A DNA stretch of 64,000 nucleotides, taken from positions 620,001-684,000 of the forward strand of contig NZ_JAJIRN010000001.1 in the NCBI RefSeq assembly GCF_025717515.1, given 5' to 3'. Positions 25,911 to 35,259 of the stretch are shown piece after piece; position 1 is the first letter of the stretch; each line of letters begins with the position of its first letter. The notes under the pieces were generated by a model. That model searched no databases. It was given only the letters and a program-made list of their open reading frames with translations, and was not told where the DNA came from. The stretch comes from Roseateles oligotrophus. GTDB lineage: Bacteria > Pseudomonadota > Gammaproteobacteria > Burkholderiales > Burkholderiaceae_C. The translations under genes were made by a program, and so were the position numbers.

Positions 25911-28900
25911 TCAAGCAGCGGCCTTCCACTGCGCCATCAGTCCATCCCACTTGGCGCGCGCGGCATGCACATGGCGTTCCTTGACATGGCCGTAACCGCG
26001 AATCTCCTCGGGGATGCGCGCGATCTCGGTGGCTAGCGCCAGGCGCTCGGGTGTCAAGCCCTTGGCCAGGATCGCCTCGATGCTGGCGCGGTACTCGCCA
26101 ATCAAGGCGCGTTCTTGTCTGCGCTCGGCCGTGTAGCCGAAGATGTCGAACGCACCGCCGCGCAGGCCCTTGAACTTGGCCAGCAGACCAAAGGCAGGCC
26201 TAATCCAGCCGCCCATCTGCTGCTTGATCAGCTCGCCCTTGGCGTTCTTCTTGGCCAAGAGCGGCGGCGCCAAATGGTGGACCAGCTTGTAGTCGCCTTC
26301 GAACTGCAAGGCCACCTGGGCCAGGAACTTGGGGTCGGTGTGCAGACGCGCGACTTCGTACTCGTCCTTGTAGGCCATCAGCTTGAACAGATAACGGGCC
26401 ACCGCCTCGGTCAGTTTGTGGCTCGGGCCGCCCAGCTTGTCTTCGGCCGCGCGCACCTTGTCGACGAAGGCTTTGTAGCTCTCGGCATAGGCCGGGTCCT
26501 GGTAGTCGACCAGGAAGTCGATGCGCTTGGAGAACATCTCGTCCAGGCCGGGGCGCTTGACGATATTGATCACCTGGCGCGCCTCGAACAGCGCCCGCAC
26601 GGCGGCCAGATCCTGCGCGCAGCGACGGCCCCATTCAAACGCGATCTTGTTGTTCTCGATCTGCACATTGTTCAGCTCGATCGCCCGCATCAGCGCCGCA
26701 AAGCTCAAGGGCACACGGCCCTGCTGCCAGGCGTAACCCAGCATCAGCGGGTTGGTGTAGAGCGAGTCGCCGACCAGTTTGACGGCCACTTCCTCGGCGT
26801 CAAACATGCCGATCCCGGCGGCGCCTACGGCCGCAGCCACGGCGCTCTCGCAGGCAGCCCCTGGGAATGACCAGTTAGCGTCATTGACCAAGGCGGCGGT
26901 CGGCGAGCCATGGGTGTTCAGCGCGACATAGGTGCGGCCTTCGCGCATCACCGCCAGCGTGGCCTTGTTGGCCGCCACGATGGAGTCGCAGGCAATCACC
27001 AGATCGGCCTCGGCGGTGCCGACCTTGGTGCAGTGGATCGCGGCTTCGCTATTGGCAATCTGGATATGGCTCCAGGTGCTGCCGCCCTTTTGCGCCAAAC
27101 CGGCCGCGTCTTGCGTGATCACGCCCTTGCCCTCTAAGTGGGCGGCCATGCCGAGCAACTGGCCGATGGTGATGACGCCGGTACCGCCAACGCCGGCGAC
27201 GACGATGCCCCAGGCTTTCTCGGGGTTAGGGATCAGCGGCATCGGCAGCACGCCCAATGACGCATCGAACGGGCTCAGGCGCTTGTCCTTCTTGGGTTTC
27301 TTCAGTTGCCCGCCTTCGACGGTGACGAAGCTCGGGCAGAAGCCCTTGACGCAGGAATAGTCCTTGTTGCAGCTGTTCTGGTTGATCTGGCGCTTGCGGC
27401 CAAAGTCGGTGTCCAGCGGCTCGATGCTCAAGCAGTTGGATTGAATGCTGCAATCGCCGCAGCCTTCGCAGACGAGGTCGTTGATGACGACGCGCTTGGC
27501 CGGGTCGACCAACTTGCCCCGCTTGCGGCGGCGGCGCTTTTCGGTCGCGCAGGTTTGGTCATAGATGATGGCCGAGGTGCCGACGATCTCGCGGAACTCG
27601 CGCTGTATCGCATCCAGCTCATCGCGGTGATGCACGGTCACGCCGGGCAGCAGCGCCACGCCGTCGTACTTCGCGGGCTCATCCGTCACGATGCAGAGTT
27701 TGGCTACGCCTTCCGAGATCACGCTCTGCATGATTTGCAAGACGCTGTGACCTTCGGCGCGCTCGCCCACTTGCTGGCCGCCGGTCATCGCGACCGCATC
27801 GTTGTAGAGGATCTTGTAGGTGATGTTGACGCCGGCAGCAATGCTCTGGCGGATCGCCAGGATGCCGCTGTGGAAGTAGGTGCCATCGCCGAGATTGGAG
27901 AAGATGTGCTTCTCGTCGGTGAAGGCCGACTGCCCCACCCATGGCACGCCTTCGCCGCCCATTTGGGTGAAGGTGGCGGTGTTGCGGCCGGGCATCCAGG
28001 TGACCATATAGTGGCAGCCGATGCCGCCCACCGCGCGCGAACCTTCGGGTACGCGGGTCGAGGTGTTGTGCGGGCAGCCGCTGCAGAACCAGGGCGTGCG
28101 GTCGGCGCCGGCGGCGGTTTTTTCCTCGGCCTTCAGCGCATTCTCTTTGGCGTCGATGATGGCGACGCGGGCGTCCAAACGCGCCACCACATCGGCGTCT
28201 ACGCCGAGCTTTTTGAGGCGCTTGGCGATGGCGCGGGCGATGATGGCCGGAGTCAGGTCGGCCTGCGGGCGCAAGAGCCAGTTCTTGCTCGGGCTGGCCA
28301 TGCCCCATTCGCCGCCCAGGGCACCAGAATCGGCGTCGTCATCGAACTTGCCCAGCACATGCGGGCGCACATCGGGGCGCCAGTTGTAGAGCTGTTCCTT
28401 GATCTGATACTCGATGACCTGGCGCTTTTCTTCCACCACCAGGATCTCTTGCAGGCCGTCGGCAAAGTCGCGCGTGATCGTTGCCTCTAATGGCCAAACC
28501 ACATTGACCTTGTGGACGCGGATACCGAGGCGGCGGCAGGTGTCGTCGTCCAGGCCCAGGTCGTGCAGCGCCTGACGGGTGTCGTTATAGGCCTTGCCGG
28601 AGGCGATCAGGCCGAAGCGATCCTGCTGGGTAGCGATCACGTTGTAGTTGAGCTTGTTGGCGCGCACATAGGCCAGAGCGGCGTACCACTTGTGATCCAT
28701 CATGCGGGCTTCTTGCTCCAGCGGCGCGTCGGGCCAGCGGATATGCAGGCCACCGGCCGGCATCGGGAAGTCCTCCGGCATGATGATCTTGACGCGGTCC
28801 GGGTCAACGCTGACCGAGGCGGCCGATTCGACGATTTCTTGAATCGTCTTCATGCCCGACCACAGGCCCGAGAAGCGGCTCATCGCAAACGCATGCAAGC

Positions 28901-29480
28901 CCATGTCCAGGATGTCCTGCACGCTGGTCGGGAAGAAGACCGGGAAGCCTGCGGCCTTGAACACATGGTCGCTCTGGTGCGCGGCGGTGGAACTCTTGGC
29001 GATATGGTCATCGGCGGCGATCGCGATCACGCCGCCATGCTTGGAGGTGCCGGCCATATTGGCATGCTTGAAGACGTCGATGCTGCGGTCCACGCCCGGG
29101 CCCTTGCCGTACCAGATGCCGAACACGCCGTCGAACTTGGCCTTCTCGGGGAACAGGTCCAACTGCTGTGTGCCCCAGACGGCGGTGGCGCCGAGTTCCT
29201 CGTTGACGCCGGGCTGGAACACGATGTGCTGCTTGGCCAGATGCTTCTTGGCCGCCTGCAGCGCCTGGTCATAGCCGCCCAGCGGCGAGCCCCGGTAGCC
29301 GGATACAAAGCCGGCGGTGTTGAGGCCGGCCATCGCGTCGCGCGTGCGCTGCAGCATCGGCAGGCGTACCAGGGCCTGCACCCCGCTCATGAACGCGCGA
29401 CCCGAGTCGAGCGCGTATTTGTCGTCCAGCGTGACTTTTTCTAGCGCGCGCAGGATGTGATCGGGCAAGGGTGCATTCAT
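25911..29480 (-). CDS. Indolepyruvate:ferredoxin oxidoreductase, fused alpha-gamma type
   Basis: A 1189-residue cytoplasmic enzyme that oxidatively decarboxylates aryl pyruvates from aromatic amino acids to acyl-CoA. The N-terminal pyruvate-oxidoreductase domain has SGYRGSPLGGYD; the TPP domain has CSGCPHNTSTRVPEG and GGEGVPWVGQ; a central Fe-S region has CEGCGDCSIQSNC and further Cys; the gamma-like domain has GVGGTGVITIGQLLG; a C-terminal part of unknown role follows. Archaeal enzymes are two-subunit; a single long chain is usual in proteobacteria. The Lrp-type gene at 29664 is divergent. Confidence 0.93.
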   Translation of the reverse strand: MNAPLPDHILRALEKVTLDDKYALDSGRAFMSGVQALVRLPMLQRTRDAMAGLNTAGFVSGYRGSPLGGYDQALQAAKKHLAKQHIVFQPGVNEELGATAVWGTQQLDLFPEKAKFDGVFGIWYGKGPGVDRSIDVFKHANMAGTSKHGGVIAIAADDHIAKSSTAAHQSDHVFKAAGFPVFFPTSVQDILDMGLHAFAMSRFSGLWSGMKTIQEIVESAASVSVDPDRVKIIMPEDFPMPAGGLHIRWPDAPLEQEARMMDHKWYAALAYVRANKLNYNVIATQQDRFGLIASGKAYNDTRQALHDLGLDDDTCRRLGIRVHKVNVVWPLEATITRDFADGLQEILVVEEKRQVIEYQIKEQLYNWRPDVRPHVLGKFDDDADSGALGGEWGMASPSKNWLLRPQADLTPAIIARAIAKRLKKLGVDADVVARLDARVAIIDAKENALKAEEKTAAGADRTPWFCSGCPHNTSTRVPEGSRAVGGIGCHYMVTWMPGRNTATFTQMGGEGVPWVGQSAFTDEKHIFSNLGDGTYFHSGILAIRQSIAAGVNITYKILYNDAVAMTGGQQVGERAEGHSVLQIMQSVISEGVAKLCIVTDEPAKYDGVALLPGVTVHHRDELDAIQREFREIVGTSAIIYDQTCATEKRRRRKRGKLVDPAKRVVINDLVCEGCGDCSIQSNCLSIEPLDTDFGRKRQINQNSCNKDYSCVKGFCPSFVTVEGGQLKKPKKDKRLSPFDASLGVLPMPLIPNPEKAWGIVVAGVGGTGVITIGQLLGMAAHLEGKGVITQDAAGLAQKGGSTWSHIQIANSEAAIHCTKVGTAEADLVIACDSIVAANKATLAVMREGRTYVALNTHGSPTAALVNDANWSFPGAACESAVAAAVGAAGIGMFDAEEVAVKLVGDSLYTNPLMLGYAWQQGRVPLSFAALMRAIELNNVQIENNKIAFEWGRRCAQDLAAVRALFEARQVINIVKRPGLDEMFSKRIDFLVDYQDPAYAESYKAFVDKVRAAEDKLGGPSHKLTEAVARYLFKLMAYKDEYEVARLHTDPKFLAQVALQFEGDYKLVHHLAPPLLAKKNAKGELIKQQMGGWIRPAFGLLAKFKGLRGGAFDIFGYTAERRQERALIGEYRASIEAILAKGLTPERLALATEIARIPEEIRGYGHVKERHVHAARAKWDGLMAQWKAAA

Positions 29481-29663
29481 GGTGTGGTCGCTTGTCTCTT
29501 GGTTTGGGGCAGGGCCGACGCAGGCCGCTTGTGGCGGCTTCGCCCCCTTCGGGTATTGGCAGTATTACCGGGTAGGGCAGTGTAGGGAAAGCGCGGCGTC
29601 AGGTGCTTGCTTTTTGCTGTTGCATTTTGGTGTCTTGCGCAATAATCATGCTGAATATGTTGA

Positions 29664-30263
29664 ATGGAGTGCAGATTGGCATCTCAAAAGCCTGGCTCGG
29701 GGCAAGTTAGCCTAAAAGGTCTCGCTAAAACCAATGCAAGCGTTGCGCCGCCGGGCGGGGTCAGTGAGGCCGAAGTGCTGGGCGGCGACACGCTGGATCG
29801 TTATCACATCGCCATCCTGGCCGAGTTGCAGCGCGATGCACGGCTGTCGAACGCCGAGTTGTCGGCCCGCATTGGCCTGTCCACTGCGCCGACCTGGCGG
29901 CGCGTGCGCTGGCTGGAGGAGCAGGGCTTCATCACCGGCTACCGGGCCGAGATCGACCGGCGCAAGATCGGCCTCGGCGTGTTGGCCTTTGTGCGCCTGG
30001 ACGCCGACCGCAACACCGGCGCCTCGACCAAGCCGCTGGAAGATGCCATCAGGCAGCTGCCCGAGGTGATCTCCTGCCACTACATCTCGGGCGCCGGCAC
30101 TTTCGAGCTGCAGGTCCTGGCGACCGACCTCGATGCCTTCAGCCGCTTTACCATCGATATTTTGTTAAATCTGCCTAACGTCAAGGATGTACACACCAGC
30201 TTTTCGCTCGGCGAGGTGAAGGCCAGCGGCGGCGTGCCGCTGGCGCATCTGCAGCAGCCCTGA
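29664..30263 (+). CDS. Lrp/AsnC family regulator
   Basis: A protein of up to 199 residues with an N-terminal winged helix (LDRYHIAILAELQRDARLSNAELSARIGLS) and a C-terminal RAM domain that binds amino acids. It is divergent from the indolepyruvate oxidoreductase gene, with 183 bases between them, so it probably senses an aromatic amino acid and controls that gene. About 40 residues precede the helix-turn-helix, more than usual. TTG at 29676 has GGAG seven bases upstream and is an alternative start to ATG at 29664. Confidence 0.9.
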   Translation: MECRLASQKPGSGQVSLKGLAKTNASVAPPGGVSEAEVLGGDTLDRYHIAILAELQRDARLSNAELSARIGLSTAPTWRRVRWLEEQGFITGYRAEIDRRKIGLGVLAFVRLDADRNTGASTKPLEDAIRQLPEVISCHYISGAGTFELQVLATDLDAFSRFTIDILLNLPNVKDVHTSFSLGEVKASGGVPLAHLQQP

Positions 30264-30338
30264 CGGACTCAGTGACCGGCATCGGCCTACCGTACATTCC
30301 CGAGCTTGCCCGCCTCAGCCTTTTATCCCCACCAAGCC

Positions 30339-31931
30339 ATGCCAAAAATGACAGCAAGCCCAAGTTTCTCGACCCTTCTTCGCGCCCTGATCCTGGCCGG
30401 CTTGGCGCTGTCGCTGGCCGGGCAGGCCGGCGCGGTCGAAGCGGCCAAGCCCAGCCTGCCCAAAGACGGCGCCGCCTGGCAGCGCGCCGCGATTCAGGAC
30501 ATCAATGCCGCCTACCGCATCACGCTGGACAACCACCCGGGCACGCATGACGCCGCCAATCCGGGCTTCCAGAAAAACCTCGAGCAGGCTCGCCGGCAAG
30601 GTTTGGCGCTGGCCGCCAAGGTCGGCAATAGTGCCGGCTATGTCGCGGCCATGCAGCGCTTCAATGTCGGCATCCACGACGGCCATGCCGGCGTCTTCAC
30701 GACGCTGGATGAGAAGAGCGTGGCGCCGCCCGAGCGCTGGCCCGGTTTTGTGAGCGTCTGGCGCGGCGACGCGCTTTATGTCTACGCCGCGCAGCCGGGC
30801 GGACCGGCCGTGGGTGCGCGGGTGCTGTCTTGTGATGGCAGCGCGATCAAGGATCTGATCACCCGCAATGTGTTTGCCTTCAGCGGGCGCATCGACGAGG
30901 CCGGCCATTGGTGGGTCAGGGCCAGGCGGGTCTTTGTGGACGAGGGCAACCCCTTCATCCGCTTGCCCAAGCGCTGCCGGTTCGACAGCGGCCCCGGCAG
31001 CAAGCCCTTTGCCCGGACGCTGGTCTGGCAAGCCGCCAATGAACAAAGCCGCCAGTGGATCAAGGAGAGCTACAACGGCGACGCGCTGGCGGTCGGTTTG
31101 ACCCAGCCGAGGCCGGGTTTGTTCTGGGTCGCGATGCCGAGCTTCGATCCCGACGAAGCCCAGCGAGCGGCCTATCTGACGCTCAACAAGCAGGTCGGCG
31201 AGCAGCGCCAAGGCTTTCTCGATGCCGAGGCGGTGGTGATCGATCTGCGCCACAACCAGGGCGGCTCGTCCACCTGGAGTCGGGACTTTGCCGGCGCGCT
31301 ATGGGGCGCAGAGCGGGTCGATCGTCGCATGACGGCCTACCAAGGTGATTTGGCGATTTGGTGGCGGGCGTCCAAAGACAACACCGCCTATCTGGGCGAA
31401 CTTGCTGAGCGCTTGAGCAAAGAGGGTCAGGTGGAAACGGCCGCCTGGGTCAAGACCATCGGTACCGGCATGCAGGCGGCCTTGGCGCGTGGCGACAAGT
31501 TCTTCATCGAAGCCAGCGAGAGCGAGGTGGCCAGCCAGCCGGCGAGCTCGGCCGCCTCTGCGGCGCAGATTGCTTCGGACCCGGCGGCCGACCTGCCCTC
31601 TGACCCGCCCGCCTTCACCAAGCCGGTTTATGTGATCGTGCCGGGGCAATGTGCCAGCGCCTGCCTTGACGCGCTGGATGTCTTCACGCGCTTTCCCAAT
31701 ACCCGCTTGATCGGCGCACCCAGTTCCGCCGACTCGACCTATATGGAGGTGCGCACCCAGGCGCTGGCTTCGGGCTTGGCCACGGTGATCATCCCCAACA
31801 AGGTCTATGTCAAACGACCGCGCGCCAACGGCCAAGGCTATCTGCCCGCGATTTACCTGAAAGAGCCGGTCTGGTCGACGGCCAATTTCTTGAAGGCGGT
31901 GGACGCGGATCTGGCCGCGCAAGGACGGTAG
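30339..31931 (+). CDS. Exported S41-like (C-terminal processing) peptidase family protein
   Basis: A 530-residue exported protein with a signal sequence ending AGQAGAVEA. The S41-type core is seen in VVIDLRHNQGGSS and in VIVPGQCASACLDALDVF, where the serine after the first Cys takes the nucleophile place of the family. The usual lysine is not obvious, and a long Ala/Ser-rich insertion (about 400-430) splits the domain. It may be an active peptidase or an inactive relative. The ATG at 30339 has no strong ribosome site; a TTG at 30306 is in frame. Confidence 0.72.
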   Translation: MPKMTASPSFSTLLRALILAGLALSLAGQAGAVEAAKPSLPKDGAAWQRAAIQDINAAYRITLDNHPGTHDAANPGFQKNLEQARRQGLALAAKVGNSAGYVAAMQRFNVGIHDGHAGVFTTLDEKSVAPPERWPGFVSVWRGDALYVYAAQPGGPAVGARVLSCDGSAIKDLITRNVFAFSGRIDEAGHWWVRARRVFVDEGNPFIRLPKRCRFDSGPGSKPFARTLVWQAANEQSRQWIKESYNGDALAVGLTQPRPGLFWVAMPSFDPDEAQRAAYLTLNKQVGEQRQGFLDAEAVVIDLRHNQGGSSTWSRDFAGALWGAERVDRRMTAYQGDLAIWWRASKDNTAYLGELAERLSKEGQVETAAWVKTIGTGMQAALARGDKFFIEASESEVASQPASSAASAAQIASDPAADLPSDPPAFTKPVYVIVPGQCASACLDALDVFTRFPNTRLIGAPSSADSTYMEVRTQALASGLATVIIPNKVYVKRPRANGQGYLPAIYLKEPVWSTANFLKAVDADLAAQGR

Positions 31932-32008
31932 TTGGCGTGGCGGGCAGAGGCGCGCCGGCCAATTAAGCACCTGCCGCTACCATCGGCGACAGCCAATCAG
32001 GAGCCAGC

Positions 32009-32908
32009 ATGAGTCAGGGCGCACGTCTTCCGTTCAAACATTTCCTGCTCGCCTTGGCCGTGGTGGCGATCTGGGGCAGTAACTTCGTCGTCATACGGAT
32101 GGGGCTGGACGCTTTGCCGCCGCTGTTGTTCGCGACGCTGCGCTTTTCCTTTGCGGTCTTGCCGGCGATTTTCTTTCTGAAGAAGCCCGATCTGCCCTGG
32201 CGCAATCTCATGAGCTATGGGCTTTTGATCGGTGTTGGCCAGTTCGGCCTGCTGTTCCTGGCCATGCGCGGCAATATCTCGCCCGGCCTGGCCTCCTTGG
32301 TGATTCAGACGCAGGTCTTTTTCACCTTGATGCTGTCGATGCGGCTGAACAAGGAAGGGGTGCAGGGCTATCAATGGTTAGCGTTGTTGCTGGCGGCCAG
32401 CGGCATTGCGCTGATTGCCAGCCACACCGACGGCAGCGCCACGCCGCTGGGCTTGGTGATGATCCTCGCCGCCGCCTTCAGCTGGGCCTGCGCGAATATG
32501 GTCGGCAAGCAGGCCGGCCGGGTCAATATGCTGGCCTATATGGTCTGGACCAGCGTCTTTGCCGTGCCGCCCTTGCTGGCGCTGTCCTTGCTCGTTGAGG
32601 GGCCCTCGGCGATGGCGGCCGGCCTGGCCCGCGCCGACGCGACGACCTGGGCCGCGGTGCTCTGGCAGGCCGTCGGCAATACCTTGTTTGGCTACGCCGC
32701 CTGGGGCTGGCTCTTGGCTCGCCATGCGCCGGCCACCGTCGTGCCGATGGCCTTGTTGGTGCCGGTGTTCGGCATGAGCACGGCCGCGCTGGTGCTGGGC
32801 GAGAGCCTGCCGCCCTGGAAGCTGATCGCAGCGGCTCTGGTGCTCAGCGGGCTGGCGCTCAACCTGCTGTGGCCGCTGCGGCCTTGGCGGGTCCGCGCCG
32901 GACATTGA
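32009..32908 (+). CDS. EamA/DMT family transporter
   Basis: A 299-residue protein with ten predicted membrane helices in two EamA repeats. It opens with AVVAIWGSNFVVIRMGLDALPP, the conserved start of EamA exporters, and is closest in style to E. coli EamA, an exporter of cysteine pathway metabolites. AGGAG precedes the ATG. The substrate cannot be told from sequence. Confidence 0.9.
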   Translation: MSQGARLPFKHFLLALAVVAIWGSNFVVIRMGLDALPPLLFATLRFSFAVLPAIFFLKKPDLPWRNLMSYGLLIGVGQFGLLFLAMRGNISPGLASLVIQTQVFFTLMLSMRLNKEGVQGYQWLALLLAASGIALIASHTDGSATPLGLVMILAAAFSWACANMVGKQAGRVNMLAYMVWTSVFAVPPLLALSLLVEGPSAMAAGLARADATTWAAVLWQAVGNTLFGYAAWGWLLARHAPATVVPMALLVPVFGMSTAALVLGESLPPWKLIAAALVLSGLALNLLWPLRPWRVRAGH

Positions 32909-32971
32909 TCTGGAACAGCTGACGCTCAATGCCTGGGGCTTGGCCGGCGGACTGGAGATTAGGATGAGCCG

Positions 32972-34744
32972 ATGAACTCCTCATATCCCATCTTGCTGCT
33001 CAAACAGCCGCCCCGCTATCTGTTCTTTACCGGCAAGGGCGGTGTGGGCAAGACCTCTTGCTCCACCGCGGTGGCGCTGGCCCTGGCGGACCGCGGGCTG
33101 CGGGTGCTGCTGGTCAGCACCGACGCGGCGTCCAATCTCGACGAGATGCTGGGCGTGCCGCTGCGCAATCAGCCGGTCGCGGTGCCCGGCGCTTTGGGCC
33201 TGTCGGTCTTGAATATCGACCCGAATCAGGCTGCCGAGGATTACCGCTTGCGGGTCCTGGCTCAGCTGGCCGTTGACGTTAGCGAGACCGACCGCGGCAA
33301 GGTACGCGAGCAGTTGTCGGGCGCCTGCACGACCGAAATCGCCGCCTTCGATGAGTTCGCAACGCTGCTGTCCGAGCCGCCGGCGGACTTTGATCACATC
33401 ATTTTTGACACCGCCCCGACCGGCCATACGCTGCGCTTGCTGAGCCTGCCCAAGGCCTGGAGCGGCTTTCTGGCCGACAACGACCGCGGTGCATCCTGCC
33501 TGGGCCCGCATTCGGGGCTGAAGATGCAGGAGCAGCGTTTTCAAGCGGCCTTGGCCGCCCTGACCGACCCGGCCTTGACCGAGGTGGTGCTGGTGACGCG
33601 GGCCGAGGTGGCCGCCTTGGCCGAGGCCGGCCGAACGTCGGCGGAGTTGCGCGAACTGGGCTTGAATCGCCAGCGCTTGCTGGTCAACGGCGTCTTCAAG
33701 GCCAGCGACTTGAGCGACCTGGTCGCGCTGGCGCTGGAGGCGCAAGGTGAGGCGGCGCTCGCGGCGATGCCGGCCGCCTTGCTCGATCTGCCTCGCGATC
33801 AAGTGCCGCTGCGCGCTTTTGACACCGTCGGTTTGCCGGCGCTGCGTCGCTTGTTGCGTGATTCGCCCGCTGGAGACGCGGCAGCGGCCGCTGTGTCGCG
33901 GCCCACTCAACTCGACGCCGCCGGCCTGGGCGCGCTTTGCGACGACTTGGCCGCCGCCGGCCATGGCCTGGTCATGGTGATGGGCAAGGGCGGGGTGGGC
34001 AAGACCACGATCGCGGCGGCGCTGGCCATCGGCCTGGTGCAGCGCGGCCATGCGGTTCACCTGACCACCACCGACCCGGCCGCCCATGTGCTGCCGACCG
34101 TGCAAGGCGACTTGGTCGGCCTGCGCATCGATTGCATAGACCCCAAGCGCGAAACCGAGCTGTACATCGCCAAGATCATGGCGGCGCGCGGGCGCCTGCT
34201 GGACGACGCCGGCCGGGCGCTGATGCTGGAGGATTTGCAGTCGCCCTGCACCGAGGAGGTGGCGGTGTTCCATGCGTTCTCGCGCGTGGTCAGCGAGGCG
34301 CGCAGCGCCTTTGTCGTGATGGATACGGCGCCGACCGGCCATTCGTTGCTGCTGATGGATGCCACCGGCGCCTACCACCGGCAGATGATGCGCGAGTTCG
34401 AGGGCCGCAATGCGGCGGGCCGGGTGTTGACGCCCTTGATGCGTCTGCAAGACCCGCAGCACACCCGCATCATCATCGCCACCTTGGCCGAGCAGACGCC
34501 GGTGTCGCAGGCGGCGGCCTTGCAAGATGACCTCAAGCGTGCCGGTATCACGCCTTATGCCTGGGTCATCAACCGCAGCCTGCTGGCGGCCGGCGCGCGC
34601 GATACGCTGCTGCAGGCCCGGCTGGTCGGTGAGCAGCGCCAGGTGCAGCGCATTCGGTCCGGCTTGGCCGAGCGGGTCTATGTCTTGCCGTGGTCGGCCA
34701 CCCCGCCGGTCGGCGTGGCGGCCTTGGGGTCGCTGACGGCCTAG
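32972..34744 (+). CDS. arsA: ArsA-type arsenite-stimulated ATPase, two-domain
   Basis: A 590-residue cytoplasmic ATPase with two homologous halves, each with a deviant P-loop (FFTGKGGVGKTS at about 19-30 and MVMGKGGVGKTT at about 335-346) and a DTAPTGH signal-transduction motif. The three metalloid-binding cysteines of ArsA are in place: SGACTTE, GASCLGP and QSPCTEE. ArsA drives the ArsB antimonite/arsenite efflux channel, but no arsB, arsD or arsR lies in this window, so its partner must be elsewhere or its substrate differs. Confidence 0.9.
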   Translation: MNSSYPILLLKQPPRYLFFTGKGGVGKTSCSTAVALALADRGLRVLLVSTDAASNLDEMLGVPLRNQPVAVPGALGLSVLNIDPNQAAEDYRLRVLAQLAVDVSETDRGKVREQLSGACTTEIAAFDEFATLLSEPPADFDHIIFDTAPTGHTLRLLSLPKAWSGFLADNDRGASCLGPHSGLKMQEQRFQAALAALTDPALTEVVLVTRAEVAALAEAGRTSAELRELGLNRQRLLVNGVFKASDLSDLVALALEAQGEAALAAMPAALLDLPRDQVPLRAFDTVGLPALRRLLRDSPAGDAAAAAVSRPTQLDAAGLGALCDDLAAAGHGLVMVMGKGGVGKTTIAAALAIGLVQRGHAVHLTTTDPAAHVLPTVQGDLVGLRIDCIDPKRETELYIAKIMAARGRLLDDAGRALMLEDLQSPCTEEVAVFHAFSRVVSEARSAFVVMDTAPTGHSLLLMDATGAYHRQMMREFEGRNAAGRVLTPLMRLQDPQHTRIIIATLAEQTPVSQAAALQDDLKRAGITPYAWVINRSLLAAGARDTLLQARLVGEQRQVQRIRSGLAERVYVLPWSATPPVGVAALGSLTA

Positions 34745-35250
34745 CGCCGCTGGGCCGTCACCCATTGCTCCAGCGTCAGCAGCTCAAGCCCGAGCCGGCG
34801 GTAGTCCACCATCAGATAGCCGTCCTCGGTTTCGGCCACGGCCTCAGGCACCAGGCCCGCGACCTCTTGCGCCATCACGCCGACATAGACGGTGTCGCTC
34901 CACGCATAGCGGTAGGCGTAGAGGCCCAGGCCACTGGGCGAGCTCTCAAGCTGGGTGATGTCCGTTTTGAGTCGCGCGTCAGAGAAGAAATACCAGGGCG
35001 CCTTGACGGGTTGGTCGGCGCCGCCCTTGGTGTTGAGTCGGGTCTGGCAACGTGATTTGTTGCGCGAGCTCCCTGTTGCCTCGCAAGCCTTCTTTGCGGC
35101 AGCCAGCCGAGCTATGAGGGGCTTCTGGGCCGAGCTGTAGCTTGTCGTGCCGGGCGCGGCGCTGGTTGCGGATTGCGCGCCGCAGCTCAAGGCGCTGGTC
35201 AGCAAGCACAGTGCGATGCCGCAGCGCCGCAGGGTTAGAGACTTGATCAT
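34741..35250 (-). CDS. Exported protein with S74 autochaperone (endosialidase-chaperone) domain
   Basis: A 169-residue protein with a signal peptide (TSALSCGAQSA; the Cys could be a lipobox variant). Its C-terminal half is a peptidase S74 domain: the cut motif SDARLKTDI, then VYVGVMAQEV and VDYRRLGLEL. Such domains fold trimeric tail fibres and then cut themselves off. Here it is joined only to about 85 residues, not to a fibre. Its stop codon shares the CTAG at 34741-34744 with the convergent arsA stop. Confidence 0.8.
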   Translation of the reverse strand: MIKSLTLRRCGIALCLLTSALSCGAQSATSAAPGTTSYSSAQKPLIARLAAAKKACEATGSSRNKSRCQTRLNTKGGADQPVKAPWYFFSDARLKTDITQLESSPSGLGLYAYRYAWSDTVYVGVMAQEVAGLVPEAVAETEDGYLMVDYRRLGLELLTLEQWVTAQRR

Positions 35251-35259
35251 GATGATTTC

